A DNA stretch of 64,000 nucleotides from Sulfurimonas indica (GTDB taxonomy: Bacteria > Campylobacterota > Campylobacteria > Campylobacterales > Sulfurimonadaceae). The first letter of the stretch is position 1. Each line of letters opens with the position of its first letter. Under the pieces are notes generated by a model. That model made no database searches. It saw only the letters and a list, made by a program, of their open reading frames with translations, and was not told where the DNA came from. Of the stretch, positions 54,408-63,043 are shown piece after piece. The stretch is taken from assembly GCF_009192995.1 (NCBI RefSeq), contig NZ_SDID01000006.1, positions 62,001 to 126,000 on the forward strand, given 5' to 3'. Both the position numbers and the translations under genes were made by a program.

Positions 54408-54972
54408 GTTTTTTTAAGAGTTTTGCCAAGAGTTTATCACTAGGGTAAATACTCAGTGCATTTTCCAAATAGGTTAGTGCCATCTCTGAAAAACCATGCT
54501 CAATCAATTTATCTAAAAAGTCTACAAAATCCTCTTTTTCAGTGATAATGACACGTGTAGAGAACATGATGTTTTCAAAAGTCTCTTTAAAGTCAGCTCC
54601 CTCGTCAAGCAGTTTTTTAAAATCACTGTATAAAATCCCATCTTCAAACTCTATACGCTCACGCAAGGGTTGATTAAAAGCTTCTGATAGTTTGTCAAGC
54701 GTACCGTCCATATTTTGCAATATCTCTTCCATGACTGCATCAGCTTCTTCTTTATCTTCTTCTTTTAATATCTCATAATAATCAAATAGTGCCTCCGCAC
54801 CTGTTTCACCACTCATAGCCATTTCTGAAAGAATTACGCCATTATAGGCCTCTTTTGAATTTGGATAGTTTTGCAAAACTTCAGCGAATTTTTCCAACGC
54901 ACTCTTATAGTCTGCTTTGGAAAAACTCTCTTTTGCTTGTGATAAAATTTTATATTTGCTTATTGTACTCAT
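54379..54972 (-). CDS. Hypothetical helical repeat protein (TPR-like)
   Basis: A 197-residue soluble protein, all helical in appearance, with a possible tetratricopeptide unit near 15-50 (SFSKADYKSALEKFAEVLQN) and a second near 157-185 (EMALTYLENALSIYP). No catalytic motif seen. Helicobacter has a similarly placed uncharacterised gene next to murE and the NifU-like gene. Function unknown. Confidence 0.7.
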   Translation of the reverse strand: MSTISKYKILSQAKESFSKADYKSALEKFAEVLQNYPNSKEAYNGVILSEMAMSGETGAEALFDYYEILKEEDKEEADAVMEEILQNMDGTLDKLSEAFNQPLRERIEFEDGILYSDFKKLLDEGADFKETFENIMFSTRVIITEKEDFVDFLDKLIEHGFSEMALTYLENALSIYPSDKLLAKLLKKLAQGKTIEN

Positions 54973-54993
54973 CTTCTTCTTTACTTTTAAAAT

Positions 54994-55269
54994 TTATAAA
55001 TTATCTATATCGTTTTCCATTCCAAATGGAACATTGACGACACAAAGTTCCGGGTGAATATCCATTCTTAACTGTCTCTCAACACCATACTTCAGTGTAG
55101 AACCACTACTTGCACATCCGATACATGCACCTTTTAACTGTACATATACATTGCCGTTCTTGACCGTTATAAAGTCGATGTCTCCGCCATCAAGAGCTAA
55201 AGACGGACGAACCTTGTCAATAACATGTTTCACTGGCTCCATAAGCTCTTCATCAGTAAATGGGATCAT
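54994..55269 (-). CDS. NifU C-terminal-domain iron-sulfur scaffold protein
   Basis: A 91-residue NFU-type domain with C49-x2-C52 (GACIGCASSGSTLKYG), which binds a 4Fe-4S cluster for transfer to target proteins. It starts MIPFTDEELMEPVKHVIDKV and has the ALDGGDIDFITVK block. It lies in the same group as murE. Confidence 0.9.
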   Translation of the reverse strand: MIPFTDEELMEPVKHVIDKVRPSLALDGGDIDFITVKNGNVYVQLKGACIGCASSGSTLKYGVERQLRMDIHPELCVVNVPFGMENDIDNL

Positions 55270-55351
55270 TTAATTTATCCTTTAAATTCTTGGGTATTAT
55301 AATCATAAAATATGACAATATCGCTTAACAAGTGATAAAAAATATTTTTAC

Positions 55352-56569
55352 CTAGCTTTTTAAAGCCATGACCTCTTGTACATAACTTGGCTTTCGCATA
55401 CCAACTATTATACTCTCTATATCGTCAATTTCCAATAAAAAACGTAATGCACACTCCTGCATCTTCACTTCACACCCTTCAAAATACTTTTTAAGAGCTG
55501 TTTTTGTCATTTTTGACGACTCATAAGCTACCATATCTCTATACTCACGTAGGAATCTATCAATATACTCCAAAAGTACATCTAAAACCTCTTGGGGTAT
55601 TTTCTCTATCGTCTTTTTAATGTGTGGCAGTATCTGTGAAACTAAAAAAGAGTCATACTCTCCGATAAAACCGAACTTGTGCTTATTCATATCCATCTGC
55701 TCTATCAGATTATAAAGAGGCCTGAGCTGTTCGTTATCGCAAATCTCTAAGAGCTCATTGAGCGTATGGTAGTAATCTTTTGATTCATCATACTCTGCCA
55801 AACGATACATTAACCCATCTTTTTGAGCATTAAGCGGTCTGTTTGAAAGAACTCTCAGTCCGTTTCTTTTTGCCCATGCAGCACATTTCAACCCTTCACG
55901 CTCCAAAAGATTTATCGGCAGCTCAACAGTTGTAAAACTGTGCTCAGCATTGCCCACTGCACGTGCCGCCTTTTGTGCAAGTGTAATTAAATCGTCATAA
56001 GGTAAAAACTCAGGGTCACTCTCAGCTTTTGCAAAAGAGTTTGAACTGATTCCATAGGAGTTTATTCTACCCTCTTTTACTTCCTCTTCTAAACCTACAA
56101 AGGCCTCATAGATTCTCTCAAACATTGTATCAAGCATTGCATCACGCGGCATCTCTTTTTTAAGTGCTTCGTAGATAAAATACTCAGGATTATGAATCAG
56201 ATAACAATCAAGTGAATTGAGTTGCAGACGTTTTAAAGACTCCGTGAGTTCTCTTTGTAAAAAAGACTTTGCAATAGAGTGATAACAAGTCGGTGAATAT
56301 TCCACGACATCTTCAAAAGGCGTCTCTTTATGTTGCGTGAGGTTTGAGCCTTGAATATAGCCAAACTTTGAGACTATCTTGATCTCATCTCGAATATCAT
56401 CTTCAAATAAAGCCATTACTTTGGCAATAGCACGTTCTGCTCCGCCATCACTATAGTTTGTAGAGGTATCAATAAGCCTTACACCTGCTTCAATGGCCTC
56501 TTTTAATGCTTCAATATGTAGCAGATTTTCATCACTGACCCTATATGTTCCAAATGCGAAAGTACTCAT
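55352..56569 (-). CDS. Aldo/keto reductase-family protein, extended
   Basis: A 405-residue protein with an N-terminal aldo/keto reductase barrel. The tetrad is visible as D and Y in DTSTNYSDGGAERA, K in IKIVSKFGYI and H in YLIHNPEYF. The C-terminal third (about 290-405) is longer than in typical members and is rich in Glu, Lys and aromatic residues. The substrate is unknown. It is the first gene of the AKR-NifU-hypothetical-murE series, with an 82-bp gap to the NifU-like gene. Confidence 0.82.
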   Translation of the reverse strand: MSTFAFGTYRVSDENLLHIEALKEAIEAGVRLIDTSTNYSDGGAERAIAKVMALFEDDIRDEIKIVSKFGYIQGSNLTQHKETPFEDVVEYSPTCYHSIAKSFLQRELTESLKRLQLNSLDCYLIHNPEYFIYEALKKEMPRDAMLDTMFERIYEAFVGLEEEVKEGRINSYGISSNSFAKAESDPEFLPYDDLITLAQKAARAVGNAEHSFTTVELPINLLEREGLKCAAWAKRNGLRVLSNRPLNAQKDGLMYRLAEYDESKDYYHTLNELLEICDNEQLRPLYNLIEQMDMNKHKFGFIGEYDSFLVSQILPHIKKTIEKIPQEVLDVLLEYIDRFLREYRDMVAYESSKMTKTALKKYFEGCEVKMQECALRFLLEIDDIESIIVGMRKPSYVQEVMALKS

Positions 56570-56610
56570 AATATAGTCCTAGATTGTAAAGTATTTTAGA
56601 ATGTGGAAAG

Positions 56611-56630
56611 TTTAGAGTCATAACTCTAAA
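56611..56630 (-). terminator. Hairpin downstream of rplQ
   Basis: TTTAGAGT and ACTCTAAA pair around CATA, 46 bp past the rplQ stop, followed on the minus strand by a pyrimidine-rich stretch. A second imperfect stem (ATCAAGGC/GCCCTGAT) lies at 56641-56660. Probably ends the rpmJ-rplQ operon. Confidence 0.5.
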
Positions 56631-56675
56631 GAAAGTAACTATCAAGGCAAAAGCCCTGATAAAGAAATTAGTCGA

Positions 56676-57026
56676 TTATACTAGTTCGATAAATGCCATT
56701 GGTGTAGCATCACCACGACGAATACGAGTTTTAGTAATTCTAGTGTAACCACCAGTACGCTCAACATATTGTGGAGCGATTTCGTTTACTAATTTTTTTG
56801 TTGCTTCTTTGTTTTGAAGCGCAGCAAATACTGCTCTGTGAGCGTTAGAGTCACCCTTACCAGCAGTAGTGATTAACTTCTCAACGTAAGAGCGAAGCTC
56901 TTTAGCTTTTACAGCAGTAGTCTCAATTTTACCATGTTCAATTAACGAAATACTAAGGTTTGCTAAAAGTGCCTTACGGTGAGCACTTGTACGACCTAGT
57001 TTACGATATCCATGACGGTGTCTCAT
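56676..57026 (-). CDS. rplQ: Ribosomal protein L17
   Basis: A 116-residue protein beginning [20 protein letters not shown], the L17 signature, ending in [12 protein letters not shown]. Last gene of the rpmJ-rpsM-rpsK-rpsD-rpoA-rplQ cluster, 27 bp after rpoA. Confidence 0.97.
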   Translation of the reverse strand: MRHRHGYRKLGRTSAHRKALLANLSISLIEHGKIETTAVKAKELRSYVEKLITTAGKGDSNAHRAVFAALQNKEATKKLVNEIAPQYVERTGGYTRITKTRIRRGDATPMAFIELV

Positions 57027-57053
57027 ATCTTATTCCTCTTTAATTAGCGCTTC

Positions 57054-58049
57054 TTAAGAAGCTGCTTCAATTTTCTTTTTTAGTGCAGTTACTACATCAT
57101 CTTCTAAATCAGCACCAACTGTAAAACCAAACTCTTGAACTTTTTCTACGATTTCATCGTAAGATTTTTTACCAAGATTTTTTACATTTTTGAGATCATT
57201 TGTACTCATAAGTACAATTTCACCAATTAGTTTAATATTTGAGCGATCAAGGCAGTTAAAACTACGAGCACTTAAACCAAGACTATCTATGTTAGTAGTT
57301 AGTTTTTTAAGGTCTGGTGACTCTTCAACTCTCTCAATAGTAGTTGGAGCTTTAATACTAATCTCTGAATTAAATACAGCTAATTGTGCATACATTACTT
57401 CCAAAGAGTTTCTAAATGCATCGATTGGAGAGATTTGACCATCAGTTTTGATGTTCATAACAACTCTTTCAAAGTTAGGGTTGTCCTCTACAAGTACATT
57501 CTCAATTTTATATGTAGCACTTCTTACCGGAGTGAAGTAAGCATCAAGTGCGATATATCCATCTTCTAACTCTTCATATGTATCTTCACTCGCAACATAT
57601 CCGATACCTTGAGCAATTTTAATGCTAAAGTTCAGCGTTGAATCTTCATTTAATGTAGCAAGTGGAGCTTCTGGAGTTACCACTTCAACTTCATCATTTC
57701 TTAGATCAGCTCCAGTAATGTTACATGGACCTGCAAAGCTGTAGTTTATCTCTGCTTCTGTTGCATCGTTACCCAGTTTGAAACGAATCTCTTTAAGATT
57801 TAATATAAAATCAGAAATATCTTCAAGCATACCACGAACAGAGTCAAACTCATGTTTAGCACCCTCGATTTTAATAGCGATTGGTGCATAGCCAACTGAG
57901 CTACTTAATAGAAAACGGCGAAGTGGATGAGCTAAAGAGATAGCATAACCCGTCTCAAACGGATATGCCATAATGTTAGCTTCATTCTCACTAATTTGTT
58001 CTACCTCAAACTCTTGAGGAGCAAGTGGTGTAGTTTTAATCTTTTTCAT
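57054..58049 (-). CDS. rpoA: RNA polymerase subunit alpha
   Basis: 331 residues. The N-terminal dimerisation domain has [21 protein letters not shown] and the C-terminal domain (about 250-331) has the DNA- and activator-contacting [19 protein letters not shown] helix. The family usually has Arg-Ala-xx-Cys-Leu; here it is [11 protein letters not shown]. In the ribosomal operon between rpsD and rplQ. Confidence 0.97.
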   Translation of the reverse strand: MKKIKTTPLAPQEFEVEQISENEANIMAYPFETGYAISLAHPLRRFLLSSSVGYAPIAIKIEGAKHEFDSVRGMLEDISDFILNLKEIRFKLGNDATEAEINYSFAGPCNITGADLRNDEVEVVTPEAPLATLNEDSTLNFSIKIAQGIGYVASEDTYEELEDGYIALDAYFTPVRSATYKIENVLVEDNPNFERVVMNIKTDGQISPIDAFRNSLEVMYAQLAVFNSEISIKAPTTIERVEESPDLKKLTTNIDSLGLSARSFNCLDRSNIKLIGEIVLMSTNDLKNVKNLGKKSYDEIVEKVQEFGFTVGADLEDDVVTALKKKIEAAS

Positions 58050-58075
58050 CTCTTTTACGCCCTTTTTATTAATTA

Positions 58076-58702
58076 TTATTTCGAGTAAAGCTCAACGATT
58101 AAACGTTCTTCAACTGGAATAACAACTTCTTCACGCTCTGGAAGACGAGTAAAGATACCAAATACTTTTTCAGCATCGATGTCAACCCATGGAGCAAGAC
58201 CTGTTTGGTTTGTAAGTTCAATAGCACGTTGTACTTGATTGTTGTTTTTACTAGCTTCTTTCACTTCTATCTTTTGACCCGGTTTAACACGGTAAGAAGG
58301 AATATCTAGTTTTTTACCATCTACTAAGATGTGACCATGTGTTACAAGCTGACGAGCGAATCTACGAGTAGATGCGAATCCCATTCTGTAAACTACATTG
58401 TCAAGTCTCTGCTCGATAAGTGTAATAAGGTTTGTACCTGTATTTCCATCACGGCGTTTTGCTTCAACGAACAGTGCACGGAATTGTTTTTCAGAAATAC
58501 CATACATGAATTTCGCTTTTTGTTTCTCATTAAGTTGTAAACCGTACTCAGAAACTTTTTTACGACGTTGACCATGTTGCCCTGGACCGTATGGACGCTT
58601 TTCTAAAGCAGATTTTCCTGCTAAACGACGCTCACCTTTTAAGTTAAGGCTTACTCCAAATCTTCTTTCGATTTTTTCTACTGGACCTCTATATCTTGCC
58701 AT
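58076..58702 (-). CDS. rpsD: Ribosomal protein S4
   Basis: A 208-residue 16S-binding assembly protein. It starts [19 protein letters not shown], with the S4 RNA-binding domain [20 protein letters not shown] near 99-118. Lacks the zinc CxxC N-terminal form. In some bacteria S4 represses this operon. It is 26 bp upstream of rpoA. Confidence 0.97.
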   Translation of the reverse strand: MARYRGPVEKIERRFGVSLNLKGERRLAGKSALEKRPYGPGQHGQRRKKVSEYGLQLNEKQKAKFMYGISEKQFRALFVEAKRRDGNTGTNLITLIEQRLDNVVYRMGFASTRRFARQLVTHGHILVDGKKLDIPSYRVKPGQKIEVKEASKNNNQVQRAIELTNQTGLAPWVDIDAEKVFGIFTRLPEREEVVIPVEERLIVELYSK

Positions 58703-58713
58703 CAGTAATCTCC

Positions 58714-59106
58714 TTAAACTCTACGGCGCTTAGGTGCGCGACAACCGTTGTGTGGTAATGGTGTAACATCTTTCATGAATGTAACACGGATTCCTTCGAT
58801 AGCACCAACAGATTTAACTGCTGTCTCACGTCCAGAACCAGGACCTTGTACTTTGATACCAAGCTCTTTGATACCATGTACTTTTGCTTTTTCTACTGCA
58901 TCTTCAACTGCTGCTTGCGCCGCAAACGGAGTAGATTTTTTAGAACCTTTAAAACCAAGGCTACCAGCAGAACTCCAAGCAATCATATTTCCCATCTCAT
59001 CAGTAATAGTTACTAATGTGTTGTTAAATGATGCTGCAATATGAACGATACCACGAGCGATATTTTTCTTTACTACTTTTTTTCTAACAGCTTTTCTTTT
59101 TGCCAT
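58714..59106 (-). CDS. rpsK: Ribosomal protein S11
   Basis: A 130-residue platform protein with [19 protein letters not shown] and [13 protein letters not shown], ending [18 protein letters not shown]. It lies between rpsM (10-bp gap) and rpsD (11-bp gap). Confidence 0.97.
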   Translation of the reverse strand: MAKRKAVRKKVVKKNIARGIVHIAASFNNTLVTITDEMGNMIAWSSAGSLGFKGSKKSTPFAAQAAVEDAVEKAKVHGIKELGIKVQGPGSGRETAVKSVGAIEGIRVTFMKDVTPLPHNGCRAPKRRRV

Positions 59107-59116
59107 GCTTTAATCC

Positions 59117-59479
59117 TTACGCTGCGCCGACAGTTTTACGTTTACCCTTACGAGTACGCGCATTTGTCTTAGTTTTTTGTCCACGAACCGGAAGACCACG
59201 ACGGTGACGAAGACCACGGTAGTTTCCTAAATCCATTAATGCTTTAATGTCCATTGCAACTTTTTTACGTAAATCACCCTCAACCATATGGTTAGCACGG
59301 ATTTCGTTTGTAATTGCAGCTACATCAGCCTCATTGAGTTCGAAAACTCTTTTGTTATAGTCAATACCTGTAGCGTCAAGAATTTGACGTGAAGTATGAA
59401 GACCAATACCATAGATATACGTTAAACCGTACTCTATTCTCTTTTTCTTAGGTAAATCAACACCAGAAATACGAGCCAT
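59117..59479 (-). CDS. rpsM: Ribosomal protein S13
   Basis: A 120-residue head protein beginning [20 protein letters not shown], with the C-terminal basic tail [20 protein letters not shown]. It follows rpmJ by 2 bp. Confidence 0.97.
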   Translation of the reverse strand: MARISGVDLPKKKRIEYGLTYIYGIGLHTSRQILDATGIDYNKRVFELNEADVAAITNEIRANHMVEGDLRKKVAMDIKALMDLGNYRGLRHRRGLPVRGQKTKTNARTRKGKRKTVGAA

Positions 59480-59481
59480 GG

Positions 59482-59595
59482 TTATCCTTGTCTCTGTTTA
59501 TGTTTAGGGTTCTTGCAGATTACTCTTACAATACCTCTTCTTTTAATAACTTTACAGTCATCACACATTTTCTTTACTGAAGCTCTTACTTTCAT
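59482..59595 (-). CDS. rpmJ: Ribosomal protein L36
   Basis: A 37-residue zinc-ribbon protein, [20 protein letters not shown] then ending [10 protein letters not shown]. The ligands are C11, C14, C27 and H32, the zinc-binding form of L36. Start ATG at 59593-59595. It is the first gene visible in this operon; infA is not directly upstream. Confidence 0.95.
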   Translation of the reverse strand: MKVRASVKKMCDDCKVIKRRGIVRVICKNPKHKQRQG

Positions 59596-59875
59596 CGTAA
59601 GTCCTTGTCTTAGTTGTCTTTACTGTTTTTAGGCAAAGAATCTTTTATAATATTCGCTTGCCAATACTTCTAACTCTATACATAATATAAAGGTAGAAAC
59701 ACTCTTTTTCATTGTTAAAACAGCAAAGCGGATTGGGATTATAGCAAAACAAATGTAAAACTTTTATTAAGCTTATAATATTCTCTTTTCAAAATGACAC
59801 AAAAGTGACAAAAATTATTATTGCCCCTTAACGCAACTTGCATTAAACTGCTGGTATCACTTTAGGAGTTAGCAA
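59596..59875. promoter_or_regulatory. Divergent control region of the rpmJ operon and nrdD
   Basis: No gene. Features: TATAAT at 59774-59779; a TGACA direct repeat (59795 and 59806, 11-bp period); and an imperfect palindrome TTAACGCAACTTGCATTAA at 59828-59846, 29 bp before the nrdD ATG. The ribosome-binding site AGGAG is at 59864-59868. Which promoter is used is not clear. Confidence 0.5.
59828..59846. promoter_or_regulatory. Candidate operator upstream of nrdD
   Basis: TTAACGCAACTTGCATTAA is a 19-bp palindrome with one mismatched pair. The outer TTAAC/TTAA halves resemble Crp/Fnr-type or nitrosative-stress regulator sites of Campylobacterota more than the NrdR box. Regulator identity is inferred only from shape. 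Confidence 0.35.
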
Positions 59876-62026
59876 ATGGTTGAGTACATTTTAAAACGCG
59901 ATGGCACTTACAAGCAGTTTCTTTCATACAAGATAGAAGATGCTATAAAAAAAGCCTTTGATAGTGAAAATGTTTCGTATGACGAAACTATCTTTATCAA
60001 CGTTTTGGAAAAACTCGACCATAAACGTGCTGTTGCAGTTGAAGACGTTCAGGATTTGATCGAGTATGAGCTGTATAAGGGTAGATATTTTGACGTAATG
60101 CGTTCCTTTATGATTTATCGTCATACGCATAAAATGCAGCGTGAAAACCTTTTGGATGATGACACTACCTACATCAACTCTACACAGACCATTGAGGAGT
60201 ATATAAATGGAAGTGACTGGAGAATCAAAGCAAACTCAAACACAGGCTACTCCAATGCAGGACTTGTAAACAATACTGCGGGAAAAGTGATTGCAAATTA
60301 TTGGCTAGATAAAATCTACTCGAAAGAAGAAGGGTATGCGCATAGAAATGGGGACTATCACATACATGACTTAGACTGCCTCACGGGATACTGTGCAGGC
60401 TGGAGTCTGAGAGTTCTTCTTGATGAGGGATTTAACGGTGTGAGAGGAAGAGTTGAGAGCAGTGCTCCAAAGCACTTTAGAGAAGCTCTTGGACAAATGG
60501 CAAATTTTTTAGGAATTTTGCAAAGCGAATGGGCAGGAGCACAGGCCTTTTCCTCTTTTGACACCTATTTAGCACCTTATCTATTTAAAGACCAGCTCTC
60601 ATATAAGGAGGTAAAGAAAAGTATTCGTAGTTTCATATATAACCTTAACGTTCCTGCACGATGGGGACAATCACCTTTTACAAACATCACAATCGATTGG
60701 AATGTGCCTTCAGACCTGAAAGATCAGATTCCGACAAGTAAGCAGAGACATCTCTTTGAAGATATAGATGATGCCACACTAAGATTCAAAGCACAAGAGA
60801 GAGGCGCTAACTCTCTCACAGATATGACATACAAACATTTCCAAAAAGAGATGAATATGATAAACAAAGCTTACTATGAGGTTATGACAGAGGGGGATAA
60901 AACCGGCCAACCCTTTACATTTCCTATACCTACCGTCAATATCACTGAAGATTTTGACTGGTATGGTGAAAATACTGACCTGCTGTTCGAAAATACAGCA
61001 AAAATTGGTTCTTCTTATTTTCAAAATTTCATAGGAAGCCAATACAAACGTGATGAAAACGGTAACTTAGTAGAAAATGAAGAGGCATACAAACCCGGAC
61101 ATGTTCGCAGTATGTGCTGTAGACTACAACTAGATTTAAGAGAACTTCTTAAACGTGGTGGTGGTCTATTTGGCAGTGCGGAGATGACAGGAAGCATCGG
61201 TGTTGTTACACTTAATATGGCACGACTTGGCTTTTTGCACAAAGGTAATAAAGAGAGCCTTTACGCAAAACTCGATGAGTTGATGGAACATGCAAAATCC
61301 ACGCTGGAGAAAAAACGTGTTTTTATCCAAGAGATGTATGACAGAGGGCTTTTTCCTTACACAAAACGTTATCTTCCGGGATTTAAAAACCACTTCTCAA
61401 CCATTGGAGTCAATGGTATCAATGAGATGATAGTTAACTTTACAGATGGGCAAGAGAACATCACGACCATAAAAGGGATGGAGTTTGCCATAGAGATTTT
61501 AAATCATATGCGCTCACGCATGGTAGAGTTTCAAGAAGCAACCGGAAACCTTTACAATCTTGAAGCAACACCTGCAGAGGGGACAACCTACAGATTTGCC
61601 AAAGAGGATAAAAAACGTTTTGGTGAAAAAATCATTCAAGCAGGTATGGATGAGAACATTTATTATACTAACTCATCGCAAATCCCTGTTGATTATACAA
61701 GTGACCCTTTTGAAGCATTGGAACTTCAAGATGAACTTCAGACAAAATACACAGGCGGGACAGTACTGCATCTCTATATGCAAGAAAAGGTCAGCTCAAC
61801 AGAGGCCTGTCGTAAACTTGTCAAAAATGTCATCTCAAACTTCAGACTGCCATATATTACCATTACACCGCTCTTCTCCGTCTGTCCAAAACACGGATAC
61901 ATTGCAGGAGAGCATGAGTACTGCCCAAAATGCGATGAAGAGCTTTTTGCAAAATATGCAAACATAGACCTAGAAGCAACAAAGTTGCGTGAGCCCCCTG
62001 CTGAAGGGAACCTAGCGTTAGCGTAG
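59876..62026 (+). CDS. nrdD: Class III ribonucleotide reductase core subunit, lacking the glycyl-radical loop
   Basis: Anaerobic reduction of ribonucleoside triphosphates. 716 residues. The N-terminal ATP-cone (ILKRDGTYKQF, about 1-95) is followed by the ten-stranded barrel with candidate thiyl cysteines C414-C415 in RSMCCRLQLDL and the SAEMTGSIGVVTLN block. The zinc site has C670 (CPKHGY), C683 and C686 (CPKC). The protein then stops after EPPAEGNLALA without the RVxGY glycyl-radical motif every class III enzyme needs. That motif is in the next ORF (62105-62257). The last 16 residues and the stop are encoded by a dispersed repeat (61976-62051). Followed by nrdG. Confidence 0.93.
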   Translation: MVEYILKRDGTYKQFLSYKIEDAIKKAFDSENVSYDETIFINVLEKLDHKRAVAVEDVQDLIEYELYKGRYFDVMRSFMIYRHTHKMQRENLLDDDTTYINSTQTIEEYINGSDWRIKANSNTGYSNAGLVNNTAGKVIANYWLDKIYSKEEGYAHRNGDYHIHDLDCLTGYCAGWSLRVLLDEGFNGVRGRVESSAPKHFREALGQMANFLGILQSEWAGAQAFSSFDTYLAPYLFKDQLSYKEVKKSIRSFIYNLNVPARWGQSPFTNITIDWNVPSDLKDQIPTSKQRHLFEDIDDATLRFKAQERGANSLTDMTYKHFQKEMNMINKAYYEVMTEGDKTGQPFTFPIPTVNITEDFDWYGENTDLLFENTAKIGSSYFQNFIGSQYKRDENGNLVENEEAYKPGHVRSMCCRLQLDLRELLKRGGGLFGSAEMTGSIGVVTLNMARLGFLHKGNKESLYAKLDELMEHAKSTLEKKRVFIQEMYDRGLFPYTKRYLPGFKNHFSTIGVNGINEMIVNFTDGQENITTIKGMEFAIEILNHMRSRMVEFQEATGNLYNLEATPAEGTTYRFAKEDKKRFGEKIIQAGMDENIYYTNSSQIPVDYTSDPFEALELQDELQTKYTGGTVLHLYMQEKVSSTEACRKLVKNVISNFRLPYITITPLFSVCPKHGYIAGEHEYCPKCDEELFAKYANIDLEATKLREPPAEGNLALA

Positions 62027-62051
62027 ATGACAGGATTACTTCTGGCATCGT
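61976..62051 (+). repeat. Dispersed three-hairpin element, copy B, at the nrdD split
   Basis: Same element as 40160-40234 in the opposite orientation. Stems: GCAAC/GTTGC, CCCT/AGGG and GATG-x-CAGGA/TTCTG-x-CATC. It starts exactly at codon 701 of nrdD and supplies its last 16 codons and TAG. Between the copies, stem pairs have changed together (GGCAC/GTGCC to GCAAC/GTTGC; CGGAA/TTCCG to CAGGA/TTCTG). Confidence 0.8.
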
Positions 62052-62104
62052 ACAAAATAAATGAAAAGTAGCTTCATTTTATGAAATAAAATTAAGGAGA
62101 TATC

Positions 62105-62257
62105 ATGAGCAAAGAAGAAATATTGATGTTGCTTGAAAGCAAAAGACAAAAATGTATTGTTTATACCCGTGTGATGGGATACCATAGACCTGTTGAGAGC
62201 TTTAATATAGGAAAAACAGGTGAGCATAAACAAAGAGTGCAGTTTAGAGAACGATAA
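62105..62257 (+). CDS. Stand-alone glycyl-radical subunit of class III ribonucleotide reductase
   Basis: A 50-residue ORF containing the complete glycyl-radical loop: YTRVMGYHRPVESFNIGKTG, radical glycine G25, followed by EHKQRVQF. These residues are the usual C-terminus of NrdD, here made as a separate small protein. AAGGAG lies six bases before the ATG, so it is translated on its own. It is in the same frame as nrdD, but TAG, TAG, TAA and TAA lie between, so read-through is excluded. The 3' end overlaps nrdG by 38 bp. It is comparable in concept to GrcA/YfiD, the spare glycyl-radical domain of pyruvate formate-lyase, though not homologous in detail. Confidence 0.88.
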   Translation: MSKEEILMLLESKRQKCIVYTRVMGYHRPVESFNIGKTGEHKQRVQFRER

Positions 62258-62921
62258 AGTCATCTATGACATAACAAAGTTCACGCATCTTGACTATCCA
62301 GACCATTTAGCTGCCATTATCTGGTTTAGCGGATGCAATATGCATTGTGACTACTGCTATAACAAAGAGATAGTCTTTGCAAAGAATGGCTCCATTACGA
62401 TGCAAGAGGCTCTTGACTTTTTACAGACAAGAGTCTCGCTTTTAGATGGCGTTGTGCTCTCAGGTGGTGAAGCAACTGCTTATGATTTAGTAGAGTTTTG
62501 TCAAAAGATAAAAAAGATGGGCTTTACCATCAAACTAGATACTAATGGGACCTATTTTGACAACTTCAAAGAGCTTCTTGAGCTAAAACTTCTTGATTAT
62601 GTTGCTCTTGATTATAAAGCACCAAAAGAAAAGTTCACCCAAATAACCCACTCACGCAAATATCATGAATTTTCCAAAACTCTTGATTTATTACTTGCAT
62701 CAAATATAGACTTTGAAGTACGGACAACACTTCATGCAGACCTTTTAACTCCTGCAGATATCAACCTCATCATCAGTGACTTAGAACAGAGAGGCTATAG
62801 TAAAACATACTATATTCAAGAGTTTTTAGAAACAAAAGAGAACATTGCAGATATAGGCAAACCAGAGCTAGAATTTAATAAAAAAGCAATTAAAAGCAGA
62901 CTGAATATCATCTGGAGATAA
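62220..62921 (+). CDS. nrdG: Anaerobic ribonucleotide reductase activating protein (radical SAM)
   Basis: Radical-SAM activase that installs the glycyl radical. 233 residues from a GTG at 62220, which lies inside the small glycyl-radical ORF; AGGA is seven bases upstream. The 4Fe-4S motif is C-x3-C-x2-C in WFSGCNMHCDYCYNKEI, and a glycine-rich SAM motif VVLSGGEATAY follows. The N-terminal KFTHLDYPDHLAAIIWF is typical. Overlap with the small ORF suggests coupled expression of radical carrier and activase. Confidence 0.92.
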   Translation: MSINKECSLENDKVIYDITKFTHLDYPDHLAAIIWFSGCNMHCDYCYNKEIVFAKNGSITMQEALDFLQTRVSLLDGVVLSGGEATAYDLVEFCQKIKKMGFTIKLDTNGTYFDNFKELLELKLLDYVALDYKAPKEKFTQITHSRKYHEFSKTLDLLLASNIDFEVRTTLHADLLTPADINLIISDLEQRGYSKTYYIQEFLETKENIADIGKPELEFNKKAIKSRLNIIWR

Positions 62922-62933
62922 AAGTTTTATTTC

Positions 62934-62947
62934 TTGATATATATCAA
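62934..62947 (+). promoter_or_regulatory. FNR-type binding site (perfect palindrome)
   Basis: TTGATATATATCAA matches TTGAT-N4-ATCAA exactly. Its centre at 62940.5 is 41.5 bp upstream of a start site predicted from the TATTAT -10 at 62970-62975 (start near 62982), the standard class II activator position. The target is the 46-aa protein at 63044. Confidence 0.72.
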
Positions 62948-62969
62948 TATTTCTTTGGAAGAAATCGGT

Positions 62970-62975
62970 TATTAT
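62970..62975 (+). promoter_or_regulatory. -10 element of the FNR-controlled promoter
   Basis: TATTAT hexamer with spacing matching activation by a regulator centred at 62940.5. A perfect palindrome GACAAA-T-TTTGTC follows at 62995-63007 within the predicted 5' leader. Confidence 0.5.
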
Positions 62976-63043
62976 TCCGCTGAAACTTAAATCGGACAAA
63001 TTTTGTCTTATTTAAAAAATCTAAACCTTTCAAGGATAAAACT

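Noticed and set aside
62024-62104. Stop-codon read-through or translational bypass joining nrdD to the glycyl-radical ORF
   Set aside because: The two frames are in phase, but four in-frame stops (TAG, TAG, TAA, TAA) lie between, and the small ORF has its own strong ribosome-binding site. Bypass cannot be excluded formally, but separate translation is simpler.
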